Of a stretch of DNA of 30,952 nt, positions 1-6,662 are shown piece after piece. The DNA is from a virus. A program made the position numbers and the translations under genes. The first letter of the stretch is position 1; every line of letters starts with the position of its first letter. The notes under the pieces are model-generated. The model was not told the DNA's origin. It did no database searches and worked only from the letters and a program-made list of their open reading frames with translations. Where the stretch lies: the IMG/VR virus record IMGVR_UViG_3300020442_002206, positions 1 through 30,952 of that record, one strand, 5' to 3'.

Positions 1-296
1 CTTCCAGCAATACCTCTGTGAACATAGTTCACTTCGTCAGCACCTTTTGGCTGAGTACCTTCGATTGTAAGAACGTTTTTGTCCTTTTCAATCTTTAGGT
101 TATCCATACCAAAGCCAGCAACTGCGATTGAGATCATAAACTCATCTTCGTTGATCTTAGCTATGTTGTATGGAGGATATCCACCCGATCCAGTTGCACT
201 GTTTTCGAACATTCTGTCCATTTCTTCAAACAGGCTGTCGAAGCCAATCATAGATCTGTGAAAAGTGGGAAGGTTTAGTGTAGTTACTCTTGTCAT
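1..296 (-). CDS. hsp20: Small heat-shock protein, Hsp20/IbpA-like (C-terminal part outside window)
   Basis: ATP-independent holdase chaperone of the alpha-crystallin/IbpA family, expected in the cytoplasm. The 98 visible residues begin MTRVTTLNLPTFHRSMIGFD, like E. coli IbpA (SPLYRSAIGFD), then show YPPYNI, the AVAGF strand motif and, at the edge, an Y-V-H-R-G-I-A-G stretch matching IbpA Y-L-Y-Q-G-I-A-E. The last third of the alpha-crystallin domain, including the I-x-I tail, lies beyond the window. The ATG at 296 has a good AAGGAG site 6 bases upstream. Hsp20 is common in marine T4-like phages, where a role in capsid or tail protein folding is suspected but not proven. It heads a minus-strand unit with both a host-type and a late-type promoter candidate upstream. 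Confidence 0.93.
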   Translation of the reverse strand, partial: MTRVTTLNLPTFHRSMIGFDSLFEEMDRMFENSATGSGGYPPYNIAKINEDEFMISIAVAGFGMDNLKIEKDKNVLTIEGTQPKGADEVNYVHRGIAG

Positions 297-384
297 TGTT
301 TTCTCCTTATATTAAGCAAGTTAACGTTTTTTGGGCTACATGCCCTGTCAAAGATACCCTTCTCTGGCATATCTCTAACAATAC

Positions 385-392
385 TATTTATC
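385..392 (-). promoter_or_regulatory. Late-promoter-like motif GATAAATA
   Basis: GATAAATA on the minus strand, one base off the T4 late consensus TATAAATA, 88 bases upstream of the hsp20 ATG. The leader would be long compared with other late motifs in this window (18-32 bases), so use is uncertain. Confidence 0.35.
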
Positions 393-404
393 ATAGTAAT
401 TCTA

Positions 405-432
405 ATAGTAGCATAAAACGGCTAAAAGTCAA
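405..432 (-). promoter_or_regulatory. Host-type (sigma70-like) promoter for hsp20
   Basis: Minus strand: -35 TTGACT (427-432), 16-base spacer, -10 TACTAT (405-410). It is the weakest of eight similarly built promoters in the window, and lies between the guaC stop and hsp20. Confidence 0.45.
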
Positions 433-449
433 GTGATTTATTAACCATT

Positions 450-1499
450 TTATGATTCATATGGCTTGAATACTTGGTTTACTACATTATTGACCCGGAC
501 AAAGGTAGTACATTTTGGCATGTCTTTGATCCTTTTTGCACCAATATATGTAGCGGCACTTCTTACACCACCCAGTATTTCTGTAAGGGTAGCGTCTACA
601 GGGCCTCTGTGCGGAATTTCTACTACTTTACCTTCAGCACCTCTATAGCCATCTTTTCTGCTTCCGTGCTTTGACATAGCCGCATTAGAGCTCATACCGT
701 AAAATTGCACTTTGCCATCTACAATCTCGCCTTCTGCTTCATCATGTCCTGCAAGCATACCACCCAACATTACAAAGTGAGCTCCTGCTCCAAATGCCTT
801 TGCAACATCACCTGGGTACACACAACCACCATCAGCAATCACATGTCCACCTACGCCATTAGCCGCATCTGTACATTCAATTATTCCGGATAGTTGTGGT
901 ACACCTACGCCCGTCATTAAACGTGTTGTACACACTGACCCAGGCCCAATGCCACATTTTACAATGTCTGCACCGCGTAGGATTAATTCTTCGGTCATTT
1001 CACCTGTAATGACATTACCAGCAATAATAGTTTTGTCAGGATAGGTGTCTCTCAATCTTTCAATAAAGTCTCCGTAATTTTCAAAGTATCCGTTTGCAAC
1101 ATCAACACAAATAAAAGGAATATCAGGATACATTTCTAATACTGCTTTCATTGTTGCATAATCCTTTGCATCAGGATCCCATATCACTCCTGTACCAGTA
1201 CACACTGCAAGATATTTCATCTTCACACCGTTACCAATAGCGTTCTTCCAATCTTCTAAAGTATAATGTTTTCTTAGAATAGTCAGCATCTTTTTTTCTT
1301 GTAACACTTTTGCCATAGCAAATGTGCCTACACCATCCATGTTAGATGCCATGATAGGTATTCCAGTCCATTGCTTTTTACTATTGTAAAAAGTAAATGT
1401 TCTTGTTAAATCGACATCTTTTCTTGAAGTCAATGTCGAACGTTTAGGTTTAAAAAGAACGTCCTGATAGTCTAATTTAATATCATGTTCTATTCTCAT
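450..1499 (-). CDS. guaC: GMP reductase
   Basis: Converts GMP to IMP and ammonia with NADPH (purine interconversion), cytosolic. 349 residues, the normal length for GuaC (E. coli 347), with close similarity along the whole protein: N-terminus MRIEHDIKLDYQDVLFKPKR, the flavin-barrel-type IMPDH/GMPR fold, and the catalytic loop GPGSVCTTR at residues 185-193 with Cys190 as nucleophile. A later AFGAGAHFVMLGGMLAGHDE stretch is typical of the family. It lacks the CBS domains of IMP dehydrogenase, which favours GMP reductase. ATG at 1499 has GGAG 7 bases upstream. In this phage it joins prs (29967-30920) and the ribonucleotide reductase genes as nucleotide-supply functions. No sign of truncation. 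Confidence 0.96.
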   Translation of the reverse strand: MRIEHDIKLDYQDVLFKPKRSTLTSRKDVDLTRTFTFYNSKKQWTGIPIMASNMDGVGTFAMAKVLQEKKMLTILRKHYTLEDWKNAIGNGVKMKYLAVCTGTGVIWDPDAKDYATMKAVLEMYPDIPFICVDVANGYFENYGDFIERLRDTYPDKTIIAGNVITGEMTEELILRGADIVKCGIGPGSVCTTRLMTGVGVPQLSGIIECTDAANGVGGHVIADGGCVYPGDVAKAFGAGAHFVMLGGMLAGHDEAEGEIVDGKVQFYGMSSNAAMSKHGSRKDGYRGAEGKVVEIPHRGPVDATLTEILGGVRSAATYIGAKRIKDMPKCTTFVRVNNVVNQVFKPYES

Positions 1500-1521
1500 T
1501 TTTTCACTCCGCGGGTTGATT

Positions 1522-2103
1522 TCATTGGTTTACAATTCCGTAATTAAAAGAGATACTTAATCTATCATCCGCAGTTAGATTTGGTTGAACACTGTGTTTT
1601 AACCAGCCAGGGAAGATATAAATTGCACCTGTTGTAGCCTTGTATGTTGTTGCAGTACTTGTAAAATAGTTTGCTTCTTCAATAGGTGGTAAGAAGTATT
1701 CTGCATCATCGCCTCTTTCAAAAAATATGTTGCCCTGTTCAGGTTGGCTCTTAACGTAGTATACTCCGCTTAGAATTGAACCTGCATGATTATGTAAATG
1801 ATTATATGCACCAGGACTATTGATATTCATCCATACATTTTGTACATTCAATTTAGGTAGTCCAGTCTGTGCCGCACATGCATCTACTTCTTCAGATATA
1901 GTTTGCATTAATTTATCAAATGCTTCATTGTCACCATATCTAATCGAATTGCTTTGCCAGCCTATGTAATTAGATAGACGTGTACCTTCGGGATCTAAAT
2001 TTTTCCTATCATACGCAAATGTCTCGATTGCATCGTTATCTACTCCTTTAAGTAGACCAGACCAGATGGGTGATGGAAACCAATTTTCGGCATGGAGAGC
2101 CAT
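1522..2103 (-). CDS. 2OG-Fe(II) oxygenase-like protein (TIGR02466 type)
   Basis: Putative iron/2-oxoglutarate-dependent dioxygenase of the small phage and bacterial family related to TIGR02466/PF13759. 193 residues. The cupin core is recognisable: NHLHNHAGS at 101-109 (metal-binding histidines), SGVYYVK at 112-118, and the distal IFPGWLKHSVQPN with His170, followed by R181-x-S-I-S-F-N, where the Arg would bind the 2OG carboxylate. The substrate is unknown; hydroxylation of a protein or nucleic acid are both possible. It lies between bS21 and guaC with short gaps, so probably shares their transcript. A second, different oxygenase lies at 20229-20828. Confidence 0.82.
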   Translation of the reverse strand: MALHAENWFPSPIWSGLLKGVDNDAIETFAYDRKNLDPEGTRLSNYIGWQSNSIRYGDNEAFDKLMQTISEEVDACAAQTGLPKLNVQNVWMNINSPGAYNHLHNHAGSILSGVYYVKSQPEQGNIFFERGDDAEYFLPPIEEANYFTSTATTYKATTGAIYIFPGWLKHSVQPNLTADDRLSISFNYGIVNQ

Positions 2104-2106
2104 GGT

Positions 2107-2376
2107 TTAATATCCTCGTTCTGCTTGCTGTTTTTCTAGTTTTTTAAGCCAACGTTTTCTGCCCGCCTGTTTCGCTTTTCTTTTCTTTTCGCTAGGCTTG
2201 ACATAATGTTGTCTTTCTCTGTATTCTTGAATGATGCCTTCTTCTTGTACTTTCTTCTTGAAAATACGTATTGCCTTCATTGCATCACCATTACGTACTT
2301 CTACGTAAATGCCCTTACCCTTGGATTCTGTGTTTTGTCTTCTTTGATTCCAATTTCGTCTATTGTTGTACTTCAA
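2107..2376 (-). CDS. rpsU: Ribosomal protein bS21, phage-encoded
   Basis: Homologue of the small-subunit protein bS21, which sits near the mRNA/anti-Shine-Dalgarno region of the 30S subunit. Residues about 26-80 fit the family: VEVRNGDAMKAIRIFKKKV, then EEGI-x-E-Y-R-E-R-x-x-Y-x-K-P-S and a Lys/Arg-rich tail. An N-terminal extension of about 24 basic, Asn-rich residues precedes the core. There is no early ATG; the best start is TTG at 2376 with AAGGAG 9 bases upstream, overlapping the end of the preceding gene by 17 bases. A near-consensus host-type promoter lies inside that preceding gene (2435-2464). bS21 genes are known in marine phages, including some predicted SAR11 phages; exchange into host ribosomes to bias translation is the usual proposal, not shown here. 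Confidence 0.92.
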   Translation of the reverse strand: MKYNNRRNWNQRRQNTESKGKGIYVEVRNGDAMKAIRIFKKKVQEEGIIQEYRERQHYVKPSEKKRKAKQAGRKRWLKKLEKQQAERGY

Positions 2377-2752
2377 AATATTTTACTCCTTCCATAAATT
2401 GTTTAAGCTCATAGATCCTATTAACATTAACTACATTATACAACATATCTGGTGAGTTTGTCAAGTAAAAAGTTTTACCTAAATTAAGAATGTATCCAAT
2501 TATCCAGGGTTGTATTTTTGTATTGTCAATATCCAAAATAATATGATCTACTGCTGAAAGCACATCAAACAGCCAACCAATCTCTGCTTCGTTGTTTTCG
2601 AAAAGATATAGGTTAATCGGATTTTGAATTTTGGTTGCGTGTTCATTAAAATTATCCTTTAGATGATCACTAGGATTCACCAAGAGTATACTTGGATTAT
2701 CATTGAGTAACTTATCCGGGGCTGTGATTAAATTTATAATTGGATCTGACAT
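2360..2752 (-). CDS. Conserved phage protein of unknown function
   Basis: 130 residues, no family recognised with certainty. It alternates hydrophobic strands and helices (PSILLVNPSDHL; VDHIILDIDN; KTFYLTNSPDML), which looks like a small cytosolic alpha/beta protein resembling a Rossmann-like or receiver fold; this is inference. The ATG at 2752 has no normally spaced ribosome-binding site (AGG is immediately adjacent), but GTAAATA lies exactly 5 bases before it (see findings). An in-frame TTG at 2791 would overlap the upstream gene and has no binding site, so it was not used. A strong promoter for rpsU is embedded in the 3' third. Confidence 0.7.
   Translation of the reverse strand: MSDPIINLITAPDKLLNDNPSILLVNPSDHLKDNFNEHATKIQNPINLYLFENNEAEIGWLFDVLSAVDHIILDIDNTKIQPWIIGYILNLGKTFYLTNSPDMLYNVVNVNRIYELKQFMEGVKYFEVQQ
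2435..2464 (-). promoter_or_regulatory. Host-type promoter for rpsU, inside upstream gene
   Basis: Minus strand: perfect -35 TTGACA (2459-2464), 18-base spacer, perfect -10 TATAAT (2435-2440). It lies within the coding sequence of the preceding gene and about 60 bases upstream of the TTG start of bS21, so it would allow early expression of rpsU, the oxygenase and guaC independently of the late genes above. Confidence 0.75.
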
Positions 2753-2757
2753 CCTAT

Positions 2758-2765
2758 TATTTACT
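2758..2765 (-). promoter_or_regulatory. Late-like motif AGTAAATA, 5 bases before ATG
   Basis: AGTAAATA on the minus strand followed by ATAGG and the ATG at 2752. If it works like a T4 late promoter, transcription would start at or next to the A of the ATG. Same geometry as at 12909, 23755 and 24468. Confidence 0.4.
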
Positions 2766-4611
2766 TGTCGTCTTTGCGGATCTTGTTCCAAACTGAGTTT
2801 TCGTCTTGTTCTGCATTTTGTTGATAACCTTCTGGTTCAATAACTTCTGTTAAATCTGGTTTAATGCGTTCTTCGACATATTGTGCCCAAGGCAATTCGT
2901 GAATTCTGCCTGATATAAATGCCTGCTTCCAATCTTTTATATTACTGTCTGGGTTTTCGTCTTTCCAACGTCTTTTAGCTTTTGTCCATTCTGAATCTTC
3001 TTCAAGTTTTGCAAAAAGTGTTGCTCTTTCTTTTATCTCTGTCTTTTTGAGATTGTCTTCGCCGAAAAGCATACCTGCTTGTTCTTTTTCTGCTTCAGCA
3101 TTGGCGGCTTCTACCCATTCATTCCAGTTATCAAGATCGCTTTTTGACTCTTCCGATGATTCTAAGTCTTTTTTTTCGACCGTAACTTCTTTAGGTTCTT
3201 CAGCTTCTAATGCTTCTTGAAGTGTAACAGGTTCTTCATCTTTTGTAATAGGCTCTTCGACTGTTTCTTGTTCTTCTTTTTCTTCTTTGGCTGGTTCTGA
3301 TTGTTCTGGTTGTTCATCATCTCCATTGCTCTCAGCCATATTAGACTCGCGTTCATATGAATTCTCCACTATTTTTTGTGCCCTTGCTTGTTCGTAGTTG
3401 CGCCAGGCTGACCTCCCATTGTTGCGAGCAAAGTCAAATGTATATTGGCTTGCAATTAATAGTAGAACTGCTAAAGGATCAAAAACAAATATAATAAGGA
3501 TAATCACCCAACGAACTGCTTCTTCAAGCATATCTCTATCTGCTTCTTCTCCGTAAACAAATTCAGCAATGTATTTAATTGGCCCTACTTCTGCCTCAAG
3601 TTTTCTATACTCAGCTTCAATGGTATACTTTTGTTCTGTTAATGTGTCAATTTCAACATTAGCATTTTTAATTTTTAATAGATTTTCTTCTATAAGTTCT
3701 GTGTTGTTATCAGGAGCAATGCTTCCAATTTCAGAACGTAATTTGTTAATTACTTTATTAGAATCTGCTATCTCTTGTTCTGCAATATCACGAAGTCTTT
3801 TGATTTCTTCGTTAGCCGCTTTTATTATAGGAGATTCTTTTTCTTCTATAGTTGTTATAATTTGTAAAACACTATCACGTTGAGCTATTAAACCGTTTCT
3901 ATAATCTTCTACTTGTTTGGCTGTTCTACTGCCGTAGTTTCCATCTACTCTCGTGCCTACAATGCTCTGCAAACGTTTAACACTTTCAGAGTCACGTCTG
4001 TTGAGTAAACTGCTTAATGTGTTTAGATCAGCATCAATTTGATTTACTTGCACAAGATAAGGTTCAATCTTCTTATCTTTTCGTTCTGTTTCTTGTTGTA
4101 TTATTTTTTGTTGTTCTTGTACTAACGGTTGTATTCTATCATATGCAGTATCAATTCTCTTTTGTTCTCTATCAATTTGATCCTGGATAGTATCGTTTTT
4201 GTTTGCACCTTGATTCTCGGCAGTATCTATTTTATCTTCTGCCCTTGTTATAATACTTTCATATCTAGCTATTTCAGTTTCAATCTGATTTATTTTTTCT
4301 ACAGATTCAATGCTTGCAGATGTTTGTTCTATGTGTGCTTTAGATAGATATCCAAAGATACCCATACTTGTAATAAACATAAGAACGGCGACTGCAATAG
4401 CAAGATAGGTTCTAAGCCACCATTTAGCCTTGCTCCAATACTTGTGTAGCCAAACGGCAGTAACGAGCTTGCCAACCTCCAATGCAGTACCCATAATCAT
4501 AATAGGTATTGCGGCCGCGGCAAAGATCGCTACTAATCCTGCTATTGAATAATAAATTGCGACTGCTGAAATACTTAAAGCAGATAATAAAACTAAAATA
4601 CCTAGTGCCAT
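2761..4611 (-). CDS. Large membrane protein with periplasmic coiled coil and acidic C-terminus
   Basis: 616 residues, unknown function. Seen in the sequence: hydrophobic segments at about 3-27, 26-50 and 67-89; a long charged heptad-like coiled-coil region at 95-345; another membrane segment at about 367-389 (WVIILIIFVFDPLAVLLLIA); then a soluble, very Glu-rich tail. Within the coiled coil, residues 211-237 (VKRLQ...VDGNYGSRTAKQV) resemble the peptidoglycan-binding PGBD-1 motif (V-x-x-L-Q ... DG-x-Y-G-x-x-T). The likely topology places the coiled coil in the periplasm and the acidic tail in the cytoplasm, or the reverse. ATG 4611 has AAAGGA nearby and a late-type motif 19 bases further up. 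Candidate roles include superinfection exclusion, cell-envelope anchoring or lysis control. Confidence 0.85.
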   Translation of the reverse strand: MALGILVLLSALSISAVAIYYSIAGLVAIFAAAAIPIMIMGTALEVGKLVTAVWLHKYWSKAKWWLRTYLAIAVAVLMFITSMGIFGYLSKAHIEQTSASIESVEKINQIETEIARYESIITRAEDKIDTAENQGANKNDTIQDQIDREQKRIDTAYDRIQPLVQEQQKIIQQETERKDKKIEPYLVQVNQIDADLNTLSSLLNRRDSESVKRLQSIVGTRVDGNYGSRTAKQVEDYRNGLIAQRDSVLQIITTIEEKESPIIKAANEEIKRLRDIAEQEIADSNKVINKLRSEIGSIAPDNNTELIEENLLKIKNANVEIDTLTEQKYTIEAEYRKLEAEVGPIKYIAEFVYGEEADRDMLEEAVRWVIILIIFVFDPLAVLLLIASQYTFDFARNNGRSAWRNYEQARAQKIVENSYERESNMAESNGDDEQPEQSEPAKEEKEEQETVEEPITKDEEPVTLQEALEAEEPKEVTVEKKDLESSEESKSDLDNWNEWVEAANAEAEKEQAGMLFGEDNLKKTEIKERATLFAKLEEDSEWTKAKRRWKDENPDSNIKDWKQAFISGRIHELPWAQYVEERIKPDLTEVIEPEGYQQNAEQDENSVWNKIRKDDK

Positions 4612-4630
4612 ATTCGTCCTTTTGATTTAA

Positions 4631-4638
4631 TATTTATC
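4631..4638 (-). promoter_or_regulatory. Late promoter-like GATAAATA
   Basis: Minus-strand GATAAATA overlapping the stop of the upstream lipoprotein gene, 19 bases before the ATG of the large membrane protein; spacing fits a T4-type late promoter with a short leader carrying AAAGGA. Confidence 0.55.
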
Positions 4639-5137
4639 GGACAAAACGCCAAGTTTTATCAACAGAGTTAATACAAGCTGTCTCTGAAAAGTTTCTTTGC
4701 TTTCCATAACCAGCTATCTGTGACATAATAACACGGCAGTAACCACTTCCTTGTGGATAAGTCATACTAACTTTTACTGCACCGTGAGCACCAGTATTAC
4801 CATTGTACCATCTTGTAACTTCGCCGTTCTGTAATGTATTTAACGCAAAAAATACTGCGTCTTTTTGTAGATTGTAGTCATAGTCACTCAACATACCTGT
4901 CTTCCATTTAACTGCATTTAAAGCCACTGCTACAGTGCTATTTGCAGGATGATAGTATTCGTTAAGACTTGCCGATTGACTATAACTACTATTTTTAAAA
5001 TTTTGTGTTGTGCTACCACAAGCTGACAATAGTGTCAGACTAATTGTAAGGGTGGCCAACAATCTCCCAAGACCCGTCAAGTTTTTGACAAACGAATCCA
5101 CGTTGTGGGACAATTTTTCCGTCAAGAATAATTTCAT
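4634..5137 (-). CDS. Lipoprotein, 17-kDa-surface-antigen-like
   Basis: 167 residues from ATG 5137, chosen for the GGGAG site 7 bases upstream. A hydrophobic signal region ends in a lipobox (LTLLSAC), so the protein should be a lipoprotein. The n-region of about 25 residues is unusually long because the start lies inside the upstream gene; a TTG start closer to the hydrophobic core cannot be excluded. The C-terminal part (GYCRVIMSQIAGYG ... ETACINSVDKTWRFV) has the C-R-x(n)-G-x(n)-C-x(n)-W-x-x-V pattern of rickettsial 17-kDa antigen-type domains and resembles its neighbour at 5040-5414. The two genes overlap by 98 bases in different frames. Function unknown; envelope modification is the natural guess. 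Confidence 0.72.
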   Translation of the reverse strand: MKLFLTEKLSHNVDSFVKNLTGLGRLLATLTISLTLLSACGSTTQNFKNSSYSQSASLNEYYHPANSTVAVALNAVKWKTGMLSDYDYNLQKDAVFFALNTLQNGEVTRWYNGNTGAHGAVKVSMTYPQGSGYCRVIMSQIAGYGKQRNFSETACINSVDKTWRFVR

Positions 5138-5414
5138 ACCAATGCTCCCTGCAATCTTTAGCCATACCACTGTAAGCTAAAAAATGTTTGTTGTTAGGAT
5201 TTTCTGTACACTCTGTTACACCTTTACTGCTCACTGTACTATTACCTGTACCGTTGTTATCAGTATTGATAGTAGTTGTTTGATAACAGTATTGCGGTTT
5301 AAACTGAGCCATTACAGGCTTGTTGTTGTGCGAGGAGCAGGCATTCAAAGCCATGACTGCTCCAGCAATAATTACTGAATTAATTAGAGTTTTGGATCGC
5401 AGATACTTTCGCAT
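5040..5414 (-). CDS. Lipoprotein, 17-kDa-surface-antigen-like
   Basis: 124 residues from ATG 5414, which has an excellent AGGAGG site 6 bases upstream; a longer in-frame start exists but lacks a site. The signal peptide ends in the lipobox ALNAC at about residue 26. The C-terminus carries CREHWYEI-x(n)-G-x-V-C-Q-K-L-DGSWEIV, which matches the Cys-Arg-Glu ... Cys ... Asp-Gly-Ser-Trp pattern of the 17-kDa surface antigen family. It overlaps the LPP20-like gene upstream by 35 bases and the next lipoprotein by 98 bases, so the three appear translationally coupled. Role unknown; see findings for the envelope-lipoprotein cluster. Confidence 0.78.
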   Translation of the reverse strand: MRKYLRSKTLINSVIIAGAVMALNACSSHNNKPVMAQFKPQYCYQTTTINTDNNGTGNSTVSSKGVTECTENPNNKHFLAYSGMAKDCREHWYEIILDGKIVPQRGFVCQKLDGSWEIVGHPYN

Positions 5415-5898
5415 TTTTTGCCTCCTGGATGAGTTCATCAAAGACTGTTTTAGGCATTCTCAGTTTTACAAAGGTATACATTTTACCTTGGTATTTGAAA
5501 GTACCTGTCTCTTTAGCAATATGCTCTCTAATAGTAGTATCTTTAACAACATAAGAGATAGTTGTTTTAGTTGCTCTACTTTCAGCACCATTCTTGTCGA
5601 TAAATTCAAGATTAGTTGTAGAGTTTACTTCACTGTTGATTCTCTTTGCGAAGTTGTTCATCGCAATAGCATACATCTGCTCTTCTGCGGCTTGTTGGAA
5701 AATACTTTCACCTGCACCACAAGCAAAAGCAAATTCTTCTTTCCACCAGAACCAACCCTTAGATCCTGTTTCTACACAGTTTGCATACCATTTAGGTTGT
5801 GCGTAGTCGTCACGTTCTGCGATAGTAACCATACCTGAACATGCCTGAAGCATACCTACGATTGTTACTAATGCGCCTAGTTTAAAAATGCCTTTCAT
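5380..5898 (-). CDS. LPP20-like outer-membrane lipoprotein
   Basis: 172 residues. Signal peptide with lipobox MLQAC (Cys about residue 20) and a following Ser-Gly. The mature part resembles LPP20/FlgP-type lipoproteins: KPKWYANC-like start (QPKWYANC), a helix AEEQMYAIAMNNFAKRINSEV and a strand-rich end (TGTFKYQGKMYTFVKLRMP). Members of this family occur with CsgG-type or flagellar outer-membrane machinery; curli-related genes have been reported in SAR11 myophages, but no CsgG is visible in this window. ATG 5898 has GGAGG 5 bases upstream. It is first in a three-lipoprotein unit behind a strong host-type promoter (5949-5977). Confidence 0.75.
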   Translation of the reverse strand: MKGIFKLGALVTIVGMLQACSGMVTIAERDDYAQPKWYANCVETGSKGWFWWKEEFAFACGAGESIFQQAAEEQMYAIAMNNFAKRINSEVNSTTNLEFIDKNGAESRATKTTISYVVKDTTIREHIAKETGTFKYQGKMYTFVKLRMPKTVFDELIQEAKNAKVSAIQNSN

Positions 5899-5948
5899 CA
5901 AAGCCTCCGTTTCATAAGTTGTGTTTCAATGATCTTCATTGTGTAAAC

Positions 5949-5977
5949 AGTATAGCACCTTTACACAAGGTTGTCAA
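5949..5977 (-). promoter_or_regulatory. Host-type promoter for the lipoprotein cluster
   Basis: Minus strand: -35 TTGACA (5972-5977), 17-base spacer, -10 TATACT (5949-5954). It lies directly after the stop of the Bax-like gene and upstream of the LPP20-like gene, so the lipoproteins are probably made early. Confidence 0.78.
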
Positions 5978-5978
5978 G

Positions 5979-6662
5979 TTATTTTGGTAAATTTTCTGCT
6001 AGGATTTTTTGAGCTTCTTTTGCCTTAGATTTCACTAACATAGTATATTTTGGATTGGTGCTCCATTTAGAAAGCTCATCAATTAGTTCACTTATATCGA
6101 TAGTTCCCGAACTCAATTGATCTGCTCTTTTGTCTCTAAAGCCTTGGTAGACGCTCAATTTGTTTATGATGCTTACCATGTCTTTTACTGATTGACATTT
6201 GGTAATATAGGTTTTTACTCCCCATTCAACATCTGGATTGTCTTTTGGTTTCAGTTGTGCTTCATCTTTATTCCAAGTCCTTATTCCAAAAAGATTATTG
6301 CCTTGCATAGCAAATCTGCTCTTTCCGTAACCTGTTTCAAGAATAGCCATTGCAACTATTATTTCTCTAGGAATCCGTTGCTCTGGCGGAGTTGTTAGAT
6401 TAACATAATCTATACATTTTGTTACTGCCTGAATAAAACTTGCATTATCTACATAATTCATTTCAGGTTCAAAGAAACCATATTGTTTCCATTCGTTCTG
6501 TATACGTTTGGTTATATCAGTTTCTATTTTATTTACAATCCACTTGTTTGGATATACCGTTCCAACTGCAAATGCAGAAAGAATAGACACAATCCAAAAA
6601 ATGATTCCGATGATCCATCGTCTAATGTTCACCGGAATTTTTTTCCAAAGTTTTATGGCCAT
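5979..6662 (-). CDS. Bax/FlgJ-type glucosaminidase-domain peptidoglycan hydrolase, membrane-anchored
   Basis: 227 residues. N-terminal membrane anchor at about 15-36, then a glucosaminidase-family (PF01832) domain similar to E. coli Bax: AILETGYGKSRFAMQGNNLFG at 107-126 with the presumed catalytic Glu109, then VYQGFRDKRADQ and the C-terminal SKWSTNPKYTMLV. Expected to cleave glycan strands of peptidoglycan in the periplasm; the uncleaved-looking N-terminal segment could act as a signal-anchor-release element, as in some phage endolysins (inference). ATG at 6662 overlaps the end of the SleB-like gene by 10 bases, so the two hydrolases are coupled. Alternative: a virion-associated rather than lytic hydrolase. 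Confidence 0.87.
   Translation of the reverse strand: MAIKLWKKIPVNIRRWIIGIIFWIVSILSAFAVGTVYPNKWIVNKIETDITKRIQNEWKQYGFFEPEMNYVDNASFIQAVTKCIDYVNLTTPPEQRIPREIIVAMAILETGYGKSRFAMQGNNLFGIRTWNKDEAQLKPKDNPDVEWGVKTYITKCQSVKDMVSIINKLSVYQGFRDKRADQLSSGTIDISELIDELSKWSTNPKYTMLVKSKAKEAQKILAENLPK

Noticed and set aside
329-352. GGGC/GCCC hairpin upstream of hsp20
   Set aside because: Only 4 bp, and followed by A rather than T on the minus strand, so not a terminator.
343-352. Second TTGACA upstream of hsp20 (minus strand)
   Set aside because: No -10 at 16-18 bases; AACGTT is found at the expected place.
5320-5838. Plus-strand open frame of 172 codons opposite the LPP20-like gene
   Set aside because: It mirrors a well-supported minus-strand gene with signal peptide, lipobox and good start signals; its own translation is Cys/Phe-rich and has no ribosome-binding site.
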